Positions 19,226 through 28,492 of a DNA stretch of 64,000 nt are shown piece by piece. The DNA comes from Microbulbifer salipaludis (GTDB lineage Bacteria > Pseudomonadota > Gammaproteobacteria > Pseudomonadales > Cellvibrionaceae). Position numbers and translations under genes: made by a program. The notes beneath the pieces were generated by a model that was not told the origin of the DNA, made no database searches, and worked only from the letters and a program-made list of their open reading frames with translations. Within the stretch, counting starts at the first letter, position 1, and every line of letters begins with the position of its first letter. The stretch spans positions 1,550,001-1,614,000 of the forward strand of contig NZ_JAEKJR010000002.1 of NCBI RefSeq assembly GCF_017303155.1. The letters are read 5' to 3'.

Positions 19226-20089
19226 ATGAACACTGAAGTCTTGCACCAATTCCTCGAAAACAAACTGGCCTGGAGCCTGCTCCTCCTTGTGGTGGTGCTG
19301 GTGGTTCGTTACCTGCTGGCGACCCTGTTTCGCCGCTCCAGCTGGCAGCGGCAGGACATTCGCCGCCGGGTGCATATGGTGCACAACTTTGCCAACCTGG
19401 CCATCGTTATCGGCCTGTTTGCCATCTGGGTTTCCGAGCTGCGCGACTTTGCCTTGTCGATCGCTGCATTTTCCGTGGCGATTGTGATTGCTCTGCGGGA
19501 TGTGGTGGCGTGTCTGGTGGGTGGGCTTTACCAGGCGAGCATGCGGTCGTTTACCATCGGCGACTGGGTGCGCATCGGCGACCAGTTCGGGGAGGTCATC
19601 GACAACAACTGGCTGAGTACCACGCTGTTGGAAATCGACCCGCACGGTCTCGGTAACGGATACACCGGCACCACCCTGTATGTGCCCAACAATGTGTTCT
19701 TTACCCAGCCGGTGAAGAACCTGAACTTTATGCGGCGCTATATCGAGCACACGTTTTCCATCGTGCGCGAGAGCAAGGGCAAAAATCCGTTCGACATCAA
19801 ACCGTTTATTACCGAGCGGGTGCTGGAGCACTGCGAATCGTTCAAAGAGGTTGCCGAGCGCTACTGCAAATTGATCGAAAGCCGCATGGGGGTCGACCTG
19901 GCCGGCACCGAGCCCAAGATCAAAGTCAGCACCAGTGAGTTGGGCCACGATGTACTGACCATTACCCTGTTCTGTCCGCGAGAAGAGGCCTCAGAAATCG
20001 AACAGAAGGTTACCGAGGACTACTACCGGTTCTGGTACGGGGATGCCGACCAAAGCCTGACGCCCGCCGACGGTGCCAAGGCCGGGTGA
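19226..20089 (+). CDS. MscS-family mechanosensitive ion channel
   Basis: 287-aa inner-membrane channel that opens under membrane tension and releases solutes in osmotic downshock. It has two or three N-terminal helices, then the pore-lining helix and the start of the beta domain (ALRDVVACLVGGLYQASMRSFTIGDWVRIGDQFGEV), as in MscS. The C-terminal half is the soluble vestibule domain (VPNNVFFTQPVKN). The N-terminus is short, so this is a minimal MscS rather than an MscK-type protein. It is convergent with the anti-sigma gene, with only 22 bp between the stops. Confidence 0.9.
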   Translation: MNTEVLHQFLENKLAWSLLLLVVVLVVRYLLATLFRRSSWQRQDIRRRVHMVHNFANLAIVIGLFAIWVSELRDFALSIAAFSVAIVIALRDVVACLVGGLYQASMRSFTIGDWVRIGDQFGEVIDNNWLSTTLLEIDPHGLGNGYTGTTLYVPNNVFFTQPVKNLNFMRRYIEHTFSIVRESKGKNPFDIKPFITERVLEHCESFKEVAERYCKLIESRMGVDLAGTEPKIKVSTSELGHDVLTITLFCPREEASEIEQKVTEDYYRFWYGDADQSLTPADGAKAG

Positions 20090-20111
20090 AAATGCGGTTG
20101 CCTGTGTCGGT

Positions 20112-20315
20112 TCAGTGCGATTCTCGATCATCGGATGCGGGGTGCTCGCCTTTGGCGTAGTGCCTGGAAATCGTGCGCAGGGAATCCATCTGTGTCGAGA
20201 AGTTCCTGCAGGCTTTGCACATCATCAGGTGAAACCGCAGGCTGAACCTTTCTCGGCGACTCAGTGGGCGCTCCTGCTGCAGGGACAGTAGCTGCGTCGC
20301 CTGTTTACAATTCAT
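20112..20315 (-). CDS. Small zinc-finger anti-sigma factor
   Basis: 67-aa soluble protein with the ZAS/zf-HC2 pattern: Cys3 in MNCKQAT, then His-x3-Cys-x2-Cys in HLMMCKACRNF. Such proteins hold an ECF sigma factor inactive. The start codon overlaps the stop of the sigma gene (TGATG), giving translational coupling and the stoichiometry expected for a sigma/anti-sigma pair. There is no membrane segment, so it is likely a cytoplasmic, possibly redox-sensitive, inhibitor. Confidence 0.85.
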   Translation of the reverse strand: MNCKQATQLLSLQQERPLSRRERFSLRFHLMMCKACRNFSTQMDSLRTISRHYAKGEHPASDDRESH

Positions 20316-21040
20316 CACTGGCGCTCTCCTTCTTTCGTTAGGCCGGTGTCGCTTTCTTTCCCGCTGGCCGGCGCCTGGAACCAGCTGTTTTCCAGGCACG
20401 CCCGCAAACGCAGCCGCGCGCGATACAGCAATACGTGAAGATTGCTGGTGGAAAGTTCCAACTGATTGCAGATCTCGTGGGACTCCAGCTCGATGAACTC
20501 GCGCATCATAAATACCCGTGCCTGTTTCTCGGGTAGCCCGTTCAGGCAAGCATCAAACACTCGCCAGAAGTGATCACTCTGGACACCACCTTGCGGACCA
20601 CTCCAGCTGCTGGGGCGCTCGGCCCGGTGCCAGTGCCCATTGGCGTTGAACAGGCCATCCATCATTGCCTGATCCTGCTGCTCGGTGTCGCCCAGCTCGC
20701 TGGTGGCGATAACCCGCTGACGGTAGCGCAAGATGTCGGCAATCTTGTACTTGAGAATCGAGAAAACCCAGGTACGCAGGGCCGACTGGCGAGCGAACGA
20801 ATCCGCATTCTTGAGCGCACCCGCGAGCGCCTCCTGTACCGCATCTTCCGCCTGGTGCTCATCGCGCAGCTGGAGCGTGGCGAAGCGGATCATCTGATTG
20901 CGTAACGCCTCCAGAAATTGCGGATCGGTAAGCGACTGGGCATCGGCAGCCTGGGCAACCCTGCCGGCAGAGTTTGCTGAACGGTCGGGCGCGGAACTAC
21001 CGGGCGCAGAAGAACCGGGCACAGAAGAGTTGTCGGGCAT
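20315..21040 (-). CDS. ECF-type RNA polymerase sigma factor
   Basis: 241-aa sigma-70 family factor. Region 2 shows RDEHQAEDAVQEALAGALKN and LRTWVFSILKYKIADILRYR; region 4 shows LPEKQARVFMMREFIELESHEI followed by a helix-turn-helix and LLYRARLRLRACLE. The first ~35 residues are a low-complexity Ser/Pro/Gly/Ala stretch with the repeat SSAPG, unusual for the family. The linker between regions 2 and 4 is also long. It is paired with a small zinc-finger anti-sigma and divergent from modABC. The target regulon is unknown. Confidence 0.9.
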   Translation of the reverse strand: MPDNSSVPGSSAPGSSAPDRSANSAGRVAQAADAQSLTDPQFLEALRNQMIRFATLQLRDEHQAEDAVQEALAGALKNADSFARQSALRTWVFSILKYKIADILRYRQRVIATSELGDTEQQDQAMMDGLFNANGHWHRAERPSSWSGPQGGVQSDHFWRVFDACLNGLPEKQARVFMMREFIELESHEICNQLELSTSNLHVLLYRARLRLRACLENSWFQAPASGKESDTGLTKEGERQ

Positions 21041-21341
21041 CGTTTGTTGGCTCAGTCAATACGCAGCAATATCAATGCACGGCTCTAAGGCCGCATAGAG
21101 ATGGCGACGATAAGGATGAGTCGATCGACTCGCGGGTTTCTTACAACCGGCTTGCCGTGGCTTACCTCATCGGATGCGGGCCATTAAAACCCAGACACTT
21201 TCCCACTGTAAACCGCGCAGGCAGCTGCGCCACCGAGCGTGCAAACAGCGGGCGCGCAGAGGTTGCGAACTGCCGGCACATCGTCAACCATAGAGCCAAT
21301 ACCGGATGCACCGGCTTCTCTTGGGGTCAATAAGTAGATCG
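21041..21341. other. Divergent intergenic region between sigma factor and modA
   Basis: This 301-bp spacer must hold promoters for both the sigma/anti-sigma pair and modABC. A perfect 14-bp palindrome GAGTCGATCGACTC lies at 21118-21131, a candidate protein-binding site. I did not find a ModE-type operator or a molybdenum-cofactor riboswitch. Confidence 0.5.
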
Positions 21342-22196
21342 ATGGATAGGCAGCTCCACACTCACCGCCGACGTCCCTTGTGCGCCGGGCGCAACCTGAA
21401 AGCGCGAGCGGCGGCCTTGGTTACCGGCGTATTAACCATGATGGCCGCGGCTGCAGGCCACTCGCGGGAAGTAACCATCGCGGTCGCCTCCAATTTCACC
21501 GTACCCATGCAGGCCATCGTCGCGCGCTATGAGGCGCGCAGCCAGCAACGGATACAACTGGTGTTTGGCTCGTCCGGCAAAATCTACGCGCAGATCCGAA
21601 ATGGTGCACCCTTCGATGCGTTTTTCTCCGCGGATCAGGAGAAGCCTGCGCGTCTCATCGACGAGGGGCTGGCCGAGCCCGATTCCCGCATCACCTACGC
21701 GGAGGGAAGACTGGCGTTGTGGTCGCGGCATAACAACCTGCCTGAAAACATCCAGGTACTGCTGAAAACCTCGCAATTCGACAAGCTCGCCCTCGCCAAC
21801 CCGAAACTCGCGCCCTACGGAACCGCAGCCCAGCAAGTGCTGCACAACCTGCAGCTGGACGCGCGCACTCGCACCCGTTGGGTACAGGGGGAGAATATTT
21901 CCCAGACCTATCAATTCGTCGCCAGCGGCAATGCCGACCTGGGGTTTGTCGCACTGTCCCAGATCATGCGCGATGGTGAGATCGTCGCGGGCTCCGCCTG
22001 GGTAGTGCCACAATCGCTGCATACACCGGTCAGGCAGGACGCGGTCATTCTCACGCGCGCGGTAGACAACACCGTACTGGCGGATTTCTGGCGCTATATG
22101 CAGGAGGCAGAGGTGGCGACCCTGCTGGCTTCTTACGGATATGCGAGGAGCCAGGCGGTAACGCCTTCTCGAGAGGAAGGCCCCCATGCTGAGTGA
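21342..22196 (+). CDS. modA: Molybdate ABC transporter substrate-binding protein
   Basis: 284-aa periplasmic binding protein for molybdate/tungstate. After an Arg-rich N-region and hydrophobic signal peptide ([12 protein letters not shown]), the mature part has VAVASNFT-like and [11 protein letters not shown] motifs, FFSADQEKP, and the C-terminal [15 protein letters not shown] typical of ModA. The chosen ATG gives the shorter signal sequence; a start 12 codons upstream is possible. Its stop overlaps modB by 11 nt. Confidence 0.93.
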   Translation: MDRQLHTHRRRPLCAGRNLKARAAALVTGVLTMMAAAAGHSREVTIAVASNFTVPMQAIVARYEARSQQRIQLVFGSSGKIYAQIRNGAPFDAFFSADQEKPARLIDEGLAEPDSRITYAEGRLALWSRHNNLPENIQVLLKTSQFDKLALANPKLAPYGTAAQQVLHNLQLDARTRTRWVQGENISQTYQFVASGNADLGFVALSQIMRDGEIVAGSAWVVPQSLHTPVRQDAVILTRAVDNTVLADFWRYMQEAEVATLLASYGYARSQAVTPSREEGPHAE

Positions 22197-22878
22197 ATCT
22201 GACCTGGGTGCGATCTGGTTAACCCTGCGTCTCGCCACCACCGTCACTGTCCTGTTACTGCTGCTCGGCACACCGCTGGCGTTATGGCTGGCCCGAACCC
22301 GTTCAGTGATGCGAGGGCCGGTGAGTGCGCTGGTGGCATTACCCCTGGTGCTGCCGCCCACGGTACTGGGTTTTTATCTGCTGGTTTTTATGGGCCCCGA
22401 TGGGCCCATGGGAAAACTGACCGAAGCGCTCGGGCTGGGCACCCTGCCATTCACGTTCTGGGGGCTCGTTATTGCTTCCCTGCTCTACTCACTGCCATTC
22501 GTTGTGCAGCCCATCCAAAACGCCATTGAGGCACAGGGGCAACAGCACGCTGAGGTGGCGGCAACACTGCGTGCCGGGCCATGGGATACCTTCTGGCATG
22601 TCACCCTGCCCCTGGCAAGGCCGGGCATTATTACCGCAGCCGTCCTGGGCTTCGCGCACACGGTGGGGGAGTTTGGTGTAGTGTTGATGATCGGCGGTAA
22701 TATTCCCGGTGAGACCCGGGTGGTTTCGGTACAGATTTACGATCACGTGGAAGCGCTGGAATATACCCAGGCACACTGGCTATCGGCTGCCATGGTCGGA
22801 TTTTCCTTTGCGGTGTTACTCCTGCTGTATCTGCTGCAGCACCGCAACGCTGCCCGGGGATTGCGCTATGGCGTTTGA
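22186..22878 (+). CDS. modB: Molybdate ABC transporter permease
   Basis: 230-aa inner-membrane permease with five to six helices. The cytoplasmic coupling loop reads [25 protein letters not shown], the EAA motif of binding-protein-dependent permeases, and [15 protein letters not shown] matches ModB. It overlaps modA at its start and modC at its end, so the three are one translational unit. Confidence 0.95.
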   Translation: MLSESDLGAIWLTLRLATTVTVLLLLLGTPLALWLARTRSVMRGPVSALVALPLVLPPTVLGFYLLVFMGPDGPMGKLTEALGLGTLPFTFWGLVIASLLYSLPFVVQPIQNAIEAQGQQHAEVAATLRAGPWDTFWHVTLPLARPGIITAAVLGFAHTVGEFGVVLMIGGNIPGETRVVSVQIYDHVEALEYTQAHWLSAAMVGFSFAVLLLLYLLQHRNAARGLRYGV

Positions 22879-24019
22879 ACCGGTTTCGGGCGGTGGTATC
22901 CAGGGTCACTTCCACCTGTCGCGGGATGGTGGCGACACCCACGCGCCCTTTTCCCTGAAGGTGCGGTTGAATCTACCGGGAAGTGGGGTGACCGGCATTT
23001 TCGGCCCCTCCGGTTGCGGCAAAACCACCCTGCTCCGCTGTATTGCAGGTCTGCAACCCTGCGCGAGTGGCAGTCTTGCCGTTAATGGTGCGGTATGGCA
23101 ATCCGCGGGCAAACCGAAAGAGGCACTGCCGGTGCACCGTCGGCCACTGGGGTTTGTGTTTCAGCAGCCGAGCCTGCTCCCACATTTGAATGCAGCACAA
23201 AACCTGCGGTTTGCGCGCAAGCGCGCCTGGCAACCGGTGTCCGACGCCGAGTACCGCAGCATTATTGATTTATTGGGGATCGGGCACCTGTTGTCGAAGC
23301 GACCGGGCGCGCTCTCTGGCGGCGAGCAGCAAAGAGTCGCCATTGCCCGCGCGCTGTTGATCAAACCCCGCGTACTGTTGATGGATGAGCCGCTCGCTTC
23401 CCTCGACCAGATGCGCAAGCGGGAAATTCTCCCCTATCTCGAGAAACTGCACCGCGCGCTGGACATTCCGATTCTGTATGTAAGCCACTCGATCGAGGAA
23501 ATCGCGCGGCTTGCCGACCACCTGGTACTGATGGATAACGGAAGCATCACTAACGAAGGCCCGGCCACCGCCCTGCTCTCCCGCGAGGACTTTCCGGTAC
23601 CGCTCGGAGACGATCTGGGTGTGCTGCTGGAAGCCAACATCGCGCAGCGGGATAGCCAGTGGAATCTGCTGAGAGCGGATTTTGACGGGGGTAGCCTGTG
23701 GCTGCGGGATAGTGGCGAAGCCGTCGGCGACTCGATTCGGGTGCGCGTGCTCGCACGGGACATCAGCCTGACCCGGGGCGAGGATACGCAATCCAGCATC
23801 CTCAACCGCCTGCCGGTCGAGGTAGAAGAGATCTCTGCCGACCGCGATCCAGCCATGGTGTTGCTTCGTCTGAAACCTCAAGCCACCGCCACACATCCCA
23901 GTGACGCGGTGGGATCGCGACTGATCGCACGCATCACCCGCCGCTCCGCCCATCAGCTGTCCGTAAACACCGGAAGTAGATTGTGGGCGCAGATCAAATC
24001 TGTGGCCATCGTGCGTTAA
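22868..24019 (+). CDS. modC: Molybdate ABC transporter ATP-binding protein
   Basis: 383-aa ATPase of the molybdate importer. It has Walker [10 protein letters not shown], signature [14 protein letters not shown], Walker [12 protein letters not shown] and the H-loop in YVSHSIEE. The C-terminal ~130 residues form a TOBE/MOP-like domain ([29 protein letters not shown]) that can bind oxyanion and down-regulate transport. Start ATG overlaps the modB end by 11 nt; a longer frame inside modB is rejected. Molybdate uptake has no direct link to the [NiFe] hydrogenase upstream. Confidence 0.95.
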   Translation: MAFEPVSGGGIQGHFHLSRDGGDTHAPFSLKVRLNLPGSGVTGIFGPSGCGKTTLLRCIAGLQPCASGSLAVNGAVWQSAGKPKEALPVHRRPLGFVFQQPSLLPHLNAAQNLRFARKRAWQPVSDAEYRSIIDLLGIGHLLSKRPGALSGGEQQRVAIARALLIKPRVLLMDEPLASLDQMRKREILPYLEKLHRALDIPILYVSHSIEEIARLADHLVLMDNGSITNEGPATALLSREDFPVPLGDDLGVLLEANIAQRDSQWNLLRADFDGGSLWLRDSGEAVGDSIRVRVLARDISLTRGEDTQSSILNRLPVEVEEISADRDPAMVLLRLKPQATATHPSDAVGSRLIARITRRSAHQLSVNTGSRLWAQIKSVAIVR

Positions 24020-24405
24020 TCAGTCATACACGGAAGCCAGCCTCACCTCGATTGGTCCATGATGACGGGTGCTGACGCGCGCCAGAACGGGGCTATTGAG
24101 CGCAAAATCGGGGCAATTTACCCCGATAAACGTTAATTGGCCGTTTTATGACCGATTTTTTGTTTCACTCGTTGTGCAGATTTGGCAACCGGTGATTCGG
24201 TTATCCTGCCTTGACGGGTAAAGCATTCTTAAAGTCACCGCATTGAGGGCACCTTTCGCCTTGTTAATGAAGCAATTCATGCCTTTCGGAGCTTTCAGCC
24301 TTTATACTTGTCCTAAGCTATAAGTCGCCACTGCTCCGGAAGACCACGTCCGGCCGAGAATAAACAGTGGGACGCCTTGATGTAGGACGTATAAAGAGAC
24401 TCCTT
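24020..24405. other. Intergenic region before prc
   Basis: 386 bp separate modC from prc. An inverted repeat with arms ATCGGGG / CCCCGAT lies at 24107-24127, without a U-tract on the plus strand, so it is not a clear terminator. AT-rich DNA from about 24130 onward, including TTGACG at 24213-24218 and TTATACTTG near 24302, probably contains the prc promoter, but I cannot fix it. Confidence 0.45.
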
Positions 24406-26508
24406 ATGCTTAGCAATCGAATAGCCGCACTGATTTCCGGCCTTTCCTTCTCTCTCCTGGTACTGGTTTCGCCAGTTTCCCTGGCCGACAACGAAGATCT
24501 CAAGCCGCACGAAGACCAGGGTGCCACGGCCCGTGAGATAGTCAGCAAGCTCGAGATGCTGCACTACAACAAGCTCAAGGTGGGCGACGAAATGTCCACC
24601 GGGCTGTGGGACGAGTACATCGATGGTTTGGATCCGACCAAAAGTTATTTTCTGGCATCCGATATCAGCGAGTTCCGTCAGTGGCGCAACAAGCTGGATG
24701 ACGATCTCAAGGCCGGCAACGTGGACCGCGGTTTCGAGATCTATAACCGCTACCGCCTGCGCATATCTGACCGCCTGAACAACATTCTCTCCCAGCTGGA
24801 AAACGGGCTGCCGAAGTTCGACTTCACCAAGGATGAGTTTCTGGAGCTCGATCGCGAAAAGAGCGAATGGCCCCAGTCCATCAGCGCCGCGGACGACCTG
24901 TGGCGCAAGCGCCTCAAGTCAAGCGTGCTGAACCTGCGCCTGACCGGCAAGAGTGATGATGAGATCGCTGACTTGCTGAAGCGCCGCTACAAAGGTCAGC
25001 TCAAGCGCCTCAGCCAGCAGAATTCAGACGACGTGTTTGAGCTGTATATGAACTCCCTCACCCGCCTGTACGATCCGCACAGCAATTATCTTTCTCCGCG
25101 CTCGCTGGAAAACTTCAACATGAGTATGTCGCTGTCCCTTGAGGGCATTGGCGCTGTGTTGCAGATGGAAGATGAATACACCAAGGTTGCGCGCCTGGTG
25201 GCCGGCGGTCCGGCGGATCGCACCGGCAAGATCAAGCCGAACGACAAAATCGTGGCCGTTGGCCAGGATGAAGAAGGCGAGATGGTCGATGTTGTGGGCT
25301 GGCGCCTCGACGACGTGGTCGACCTGATTCGCGGCTCGGCGGGCACCTTTGTACGCCTTGAAACCATCCCAACCGGTGGCGACGGTACCCATCGCACCAT
25401 CCTGATCAAGCGCAGCAAGGTAAAACTCGAAGACCAGGCGGCAAAGAAAGCCATCTTTGAGTTCTCCGACGGCGAGGAAAACTTCAAGGTGGGGGTGATC
25501 AACCTGCCGACCTTCTACATCGACTTTGAAGCCTACCGACGCAGAGACCCGAATTACAAAAGCACCACCCGCGACGTGGCGCGTTTGCTGGACGAACTGC
25601 AGAAAGAAGGCGTCGACGGCATTATTCTTGACCTGCGCAACAACGGCGGCGGCTCCCTGCAGGAAGCCACCATGCTTACCGACCTGTTTATCGACCAGGG
25701 TCCGGTGGTGCAGATCCGGCATGCCAACGAGCAGATTTCCCGCCACAACCGCTCGCGCTCGCGCGCCATGTACCGCGGCCCGCTGGTTGTCCTGATCAAC
25801 CGCCTCTCGGCGTCGGCCTCGGAGATTTTTGCCGGTGCCATTCAGGACTACAACCGTGGTCTGGTGGTGGGCAATCAGTCTTTCGGTAAAGGTACGGTGC
25901 AGACCATGGCCCCCCTCAAAGACGGCCAGCTGAAAATTACCCAATCCAAGTTCTATCGTGTATCCGGCGACAGCACCCAGCACGCGGGTGTATCACCGGA
26001 CATCAGCATGCCTCAGCTGATCGATAGCGACAGCGTTGGCGAGAGTGCGTACGACACCGCCCTGCCCTGGGATCGTATTCACGCCGTTCGCCACGCGAAG
26101 TATTTCAACCTGAAAGAAATGGTGCCTGACCTGATACGCAAGCATGACAAGCGCACCGAATCCGACCCGGACTTCATTTACCTGCGGGCACAATTCGATC
26201 ATCAGACCGAGCGCGCCAATCGCAAGTCCGTGTCCCTGAATGAACAGGCTCGTATTCAGGAGCGCGAACAAATGAATCAGGAAATGCTCGCGCTGGAAAA
26301 TCGTCGCCGTGAGGCCAAGGGGCTCGAACCCTATGAGAGCTTTGAGGCGCTGGAGAAGAGCGAGTCGGAAGATGTCGAGCCCGTGGGCGGTCCCGTGGAA
26401 ATCACCCTGGAGGACGACCCGGTGTTGAATGAAGCGGGCTACATCATGGCGGACTTTATCGGCCTAAAAAAGCGCGCTAGCTCACCGCAGGTCGCCAACT
26501 TCGACTGA
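24406..26508 (+). CDS. prc: Carboxy-terminal (tail-specific) protease Prc
   Basis: 700-aa periplasmic S41 protease that trims C-termini and degrades tagged or misfolded envelope proteins. A signal peptide (about residues 1-27, ending SLADN) is followed by an N-terminal helical region, a PDZ domain (GIGAVLQMEDEYTKVARLVAGGPA), and the catalytic domain with the Ser in SASASEIFAGA and the Lys in FGKGTVQT. A C-terminal DUF3340-like helical region follows. Length is close to E. coli Prc (682 aa). Translation is placed at the ATG directly before the signal peptide, 39 nt inside a longer GTG-started frame. A good terminator lies downstream. Confidence 0.95.
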   Translation: MLSNRIAALISGLSFSLLVLVSPVSLADNEDLKPHEDQGATAREIVSKLEMLHYNKLKVGDEMSTGLWDEYIDGLDPTKSYFLASDISEFRQWRNKLDDDLKAGNVDRGFEIYNRYRLRISDRLNNILSQLENGLPKFDFTKDEFLELDREKSEWPQSISAADDLWRKRLKSSVLNLRLTGKSDDEIADLLKRRYKGQLKRLSQQNSDDVFELYMNSLTRLYDPHSNYLSPRSLENFNMSMSLSLEGIGAVLQMEDEYTKVARLVAGGPADRTGKIKPNDKIVAVGQDEEGEMVDVVGWRLDDVVDLIRGSAGTFVRLETIPTGGDGTHRTILIKRSKVKLEDQAAKKAIFEFSDGEENFKVGVINLPTFYIDFEAYRRRDPNYKSTTRDVARLLDELQKEGVDGIILDLRNNGGGSLQEATMLTDLFIDQGPVVQIRHANEQISRHNRSRSRAMYRGPLVVLINRLSASASEIFAGAIQDYNRGLVVGNQSFGKGTVQTMAPLKDGQLKITQSKFYRVSGDSTQHAGVSPDISMPQLIDSDSVGESAYDTALPWDRIHAVRHAKYFNLKEMVPDLIRKHDKRTESDPDFIYLRAQFDHQTERANRKSVSLNEQARIQEREQMNQEMLALENRRREAKGLEPYESFEALEKSESEDVEPVGGPVEITLEDDPVLNEAGYIMADFIGLKKRASSPQVANFD

Positions 26509-26563
26509 TCGCCTGCGCTGAGCAAACCACAGGCCGGTTACGCTACCGGCCAATAATGATTGC

Positions 26564-26606
26564 AAACCGAGCCCGTTATTTCCTGGAATAGCGGGCTTCG
26601 GTTTTT
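26564..26606 (+). terminator. Rho-independent terminator after prc
   Basis: Inverted repeat AAACCGAGCCCG ... CGGGCTTCGGTTT, extended inward by TATT/AATA around a TCCTGG loop, ending in a T-run. It lies 56 nt after the prc stop and just before xthA. Confidence 0.85.
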
Positions 26607-26626
26607 ATGATTTCCGGGGAGGGAAA

Positions 26627-27442
26627 ATGAAAGTAGTATCCTTTAACGTCAATAGTATTCGCGCGCGCCTGCACCAGATGGAGGCGCTGGTCGAAAGCCA
26701 GTCCCCCGATATTATCGGGCTGCAGGAAACCAAAGTGACCGACGAAGACTTCCCTGTCGACGTCATTCGCGACCTGGGCTACGAAGTCATTTACTTCGGC
26801 CAGAAGACCCACTACGGCGTTGCCCTGCTCTCCCGCTTCCCGTTCATCAAGAAACAATATGGATTCCCCACTGATCCGGAAGATGCACAGCGTCGCATGG
26901 TGGTCGGGCAGTTTGATATCGGTGCAGATCAGCCTCTCACCGTGTTGAACGGCTACTTTCCCCAGGGGGAAAACCGCGAGCATCCATTAAAGTTTCCAGC
27001 CAAGCGAAAGTACTACGCGGACCTCGAGAGCTACCTGAATACCGAGTGCGACAATCAGGCACCCGTGCTGTTGATTGGCGACATGAATATCTCCCCTACG
27101 GATCTCGACATTGGTATCGGGGAAGCCAATCGCAAACGCTGGCTGCGCGATGGCAAGTGCAGCTTCCTGCCGGAAGAGCGTGAGTGGCTGCAAAAAATCC
27201 ACGACTGGGGGCTGGTGGATACCTTCCGTGCCCAGAACCCGGAGACTGACGACCTGTTTAGCTGGTTCGACTACCGCAGCCGCGGGTTTGACCGGGAGCC
27301 GCGCCGCGGCCTGCGTATTGACCTGATTATGGCCTCGAAAGTACTGGCCGATAAGTGCGTTGCCACCGGGATCGATTACGATATCCGCGGTATGGAACGC
27401 CCTTCGGACCACGCACCGGTATGGGCAGAGTTCGACATCTGA
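26627..27442 (+). CDS. xthA: Exodeoxyribonuclease III
   Basis: 271-aa AP endonuclease and 3'-5' exonuclease of base excision repair. It has the endonuclease/exonuclease/phosphatase fold residues: Asn in SFNVNS, Glu in GLQETK, GDMNISP and the C-terminal [10 protein letters not shown]. Length matches E. coli XthA (268 aa). Start ATG has a strong GGGGAGGG upstream. Confidence 0.96.
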   Translation: MKVVSFNVNSIRARLHQMEALVESQSPDIIGLQETKVTDEDFPVDVIRDLGYEVIYFGQKTHYGVALLSRFPFIKKQYGFPTDPEDAQRRMVVGQFDIGADQPLTVLNGYFPQGENREHPLKFPAKRKYYADLESYLNTECDNQAPVLLIGDMNISPTDLDIGIGEANRKRWLRDGKCSFLPEEREWLQKIHDWGLVDTFRAQNPETDDLFSWFDYRSRGFDREPRRGLRIDLIMASKVLADKCVATGIDYDIRGMERPSDHAPVWAEFDI

Positions 27443-27461
27443 CTCCTTTCGGGTCCCTGTT

Positions 27462-27484
27462 GAGGCGGATCGTCGATCCGCCTC
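27462..27484 (+). terminator. Hairpin after xthA
   Basis: Perfect stem GAGGCGGATC / GATCCGCCTC with a 3-nt loop, 20 nt after the stop codon. No clean T-run follows, so it may be a weak terminator or an mRNA-stabilising hairpin. Confidence 0.55.
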
Positions 27485-27587
27485 GGCGCCTTCTCTCAAC
27501 ACCAGCCTCACGTCCCGCCTAACCTGCGCCCCCCTCCAATAAGCCTCAGCGTTCCGGGCCAGACACAAAATACATACGATATTCCAT

Positions 27588-27607
27588 ATATTCGTTTTTT
27601 CGAATAT
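27588..27607. promoter_or_regulatory. Candidate ArsR operator
   Basis: Inverted repeat ATATTCG-N6-CGAATAT about 30 bp before the arsR start, in the AT-rich stretch typical of SmtB/ArsR operators. A related GATATTCC half lies just upstream. It would let ArsR repress its own operon until arsenite binds. Confidence 0.7.
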
Positions 27608-27636
27608 CATGCCGCCGGACCAACCGGAGCCATGCT

Positions 27637-28002
27637 TTGAACCCTGTCGCCTTTTACAAATGTCTCGCAGATGACACCCGTCTACGCAGCCTGCTACTGA
27701 TCGCCCATGAAGGGGAGCTGTGCGTTTGCGAGTTGATGGAAGCGCTTTCACTAAGCCAGCCAAAGATCTCGCGGCACCTGGCGCAGATGCGGCAATGCGC
27801 ACTGTTGAACGACCGACGGCAGGGCCAGTGGGTGTTCTACAGCCTCAACCCATCACTACCAGAATGGGCCCGGCAGGTTCTGGACACCACCCTTGCGGAA
27901 AACTTGCCCTTTATCTCCGACAATCTGCAAGCCCTGGCACAGCTACAGCAACGCCCTGCGCGGGAAGAGCGCTGCTGCCCATCGAGAGCGACCAACGAAT
28001 GA
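27637..28002 (+). CDS. arsR: ArsR-family arsenical resistance repressor
   Basis: 121-aa winged-helix repressor of the ars operon. The metalloid-binding pattern ELCVCELM (Cys pair on helix alpha3) and recognition helix SQPKISRHLAQMR match the E. coli-type ArsR that senses As(III)/Sb(III). A second cysteine pair near the end (ERCCPS) may bind metal too. Translation starts at TTG with GGAG about 8 nt upstream; the nearby ATG at 27632 runs into a stop after two codons. It is first in the four-gene ars operon. Confidence 0.93.
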   Translation: MNPVAFYKCLADDTRLRSLLLIAHEGELCVCELMEALSLSQPKISRHLAQMRQCALLNDRRQGQWVFYSLNPSLPEWARQVLDTTLAENLPFISDNLQALAQLQQRPAREERCCPSRATNE

Positions 28003-28015
28003 ACACGGAAAATCC

Positions 28016-28492
28016 ATGAAGCTTTTGTTTATCTGCACCCACAACCGTTGCCGCAGTATTCTGAGTGAGGCCATCACCAATCACTATGGACAGGGGCGAC
28101 TGGAAGCGCGCAGTGCGGGCAGCCAGCCCTCCGGTGCGGTACACCCCCTGTCCCTGCAGTTTCTCGCCGAGCAAGGCATTCCTACCGACGGTCTTGCCAG
28201 CAAGTCGTGGGACGACCTCGATGGCTGGACGCCCGACGCCGTCATTACCGTGTGCGACAGCGCTGCGGGCGAGGCCTGCCCGATCTGGCTCAACGATACC
28301 GTTAAAGTGCATTGGGGATTGTCCGACCCTTCCAAGCTCGAAGGCAGTGATGCGCACAAGGCCGAGGCGTTTCGCCAAACCATTGGAAAAATTAAGCACC
28401 GTGTAGAACGGATGCTGGACGCACGCGTCGATGAGCAACGAGGTAATACGTTGCGTGAAGCGCTGACCGGACTGTCTACAGAGGAAGAGTGA
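28016..28492 (+). CDS. arsC: Arsenate reductase, low-molecular-weight phosphatase type
   Basis: 158-aa enzyme that reduces arsenate to arsenite. It has the P-loop CTHNRCRS near the N-terminus and the [10 protein letters not shown] segment, which resembles the redox cysteines of thioredoxin-coupled ArsC. This differs from the glutaredoxin-coupled E. coli plasmid ArsC. The first 14 nt after arsR lead to ATG with no strong Shine-Dalgarno. The last codon overlaps the GTG of acr3. Confidence 0.93.
   Translation: MKLLFICTHNRCRSILSEAITNHYGQGRLEARSAGSQPSGAVHPLSLQFLAEQGIPTDGLASKSWDDLDGWTPDAVITVCDSAAGEACPIWLNDTVKVHWGLSDPSKLEGSDAHKAEAFRQTIGKIKHRVERMLDARVDEQRGNTLREALTGLSTEEE

Noticed and set aside
21041..21341. 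Molybdenum-cofactor riboswitch or ModE site before modA
   Set aside because: No matching conserved core or palindromic ModE motif was seen.
24107..24127. Terminator after modC
   Set aside because: The ATCGGGG/CCCCGAT hairpin is not followed by a T-run on the plus strand and lies 88 nt after the stop.
25024..25983. 319-codon minus-strand reading frame inside prc
   Set aside because: Fully antisense to Prc, which has all its catalytic motifs; no Shine-Dalgarno or known domain.
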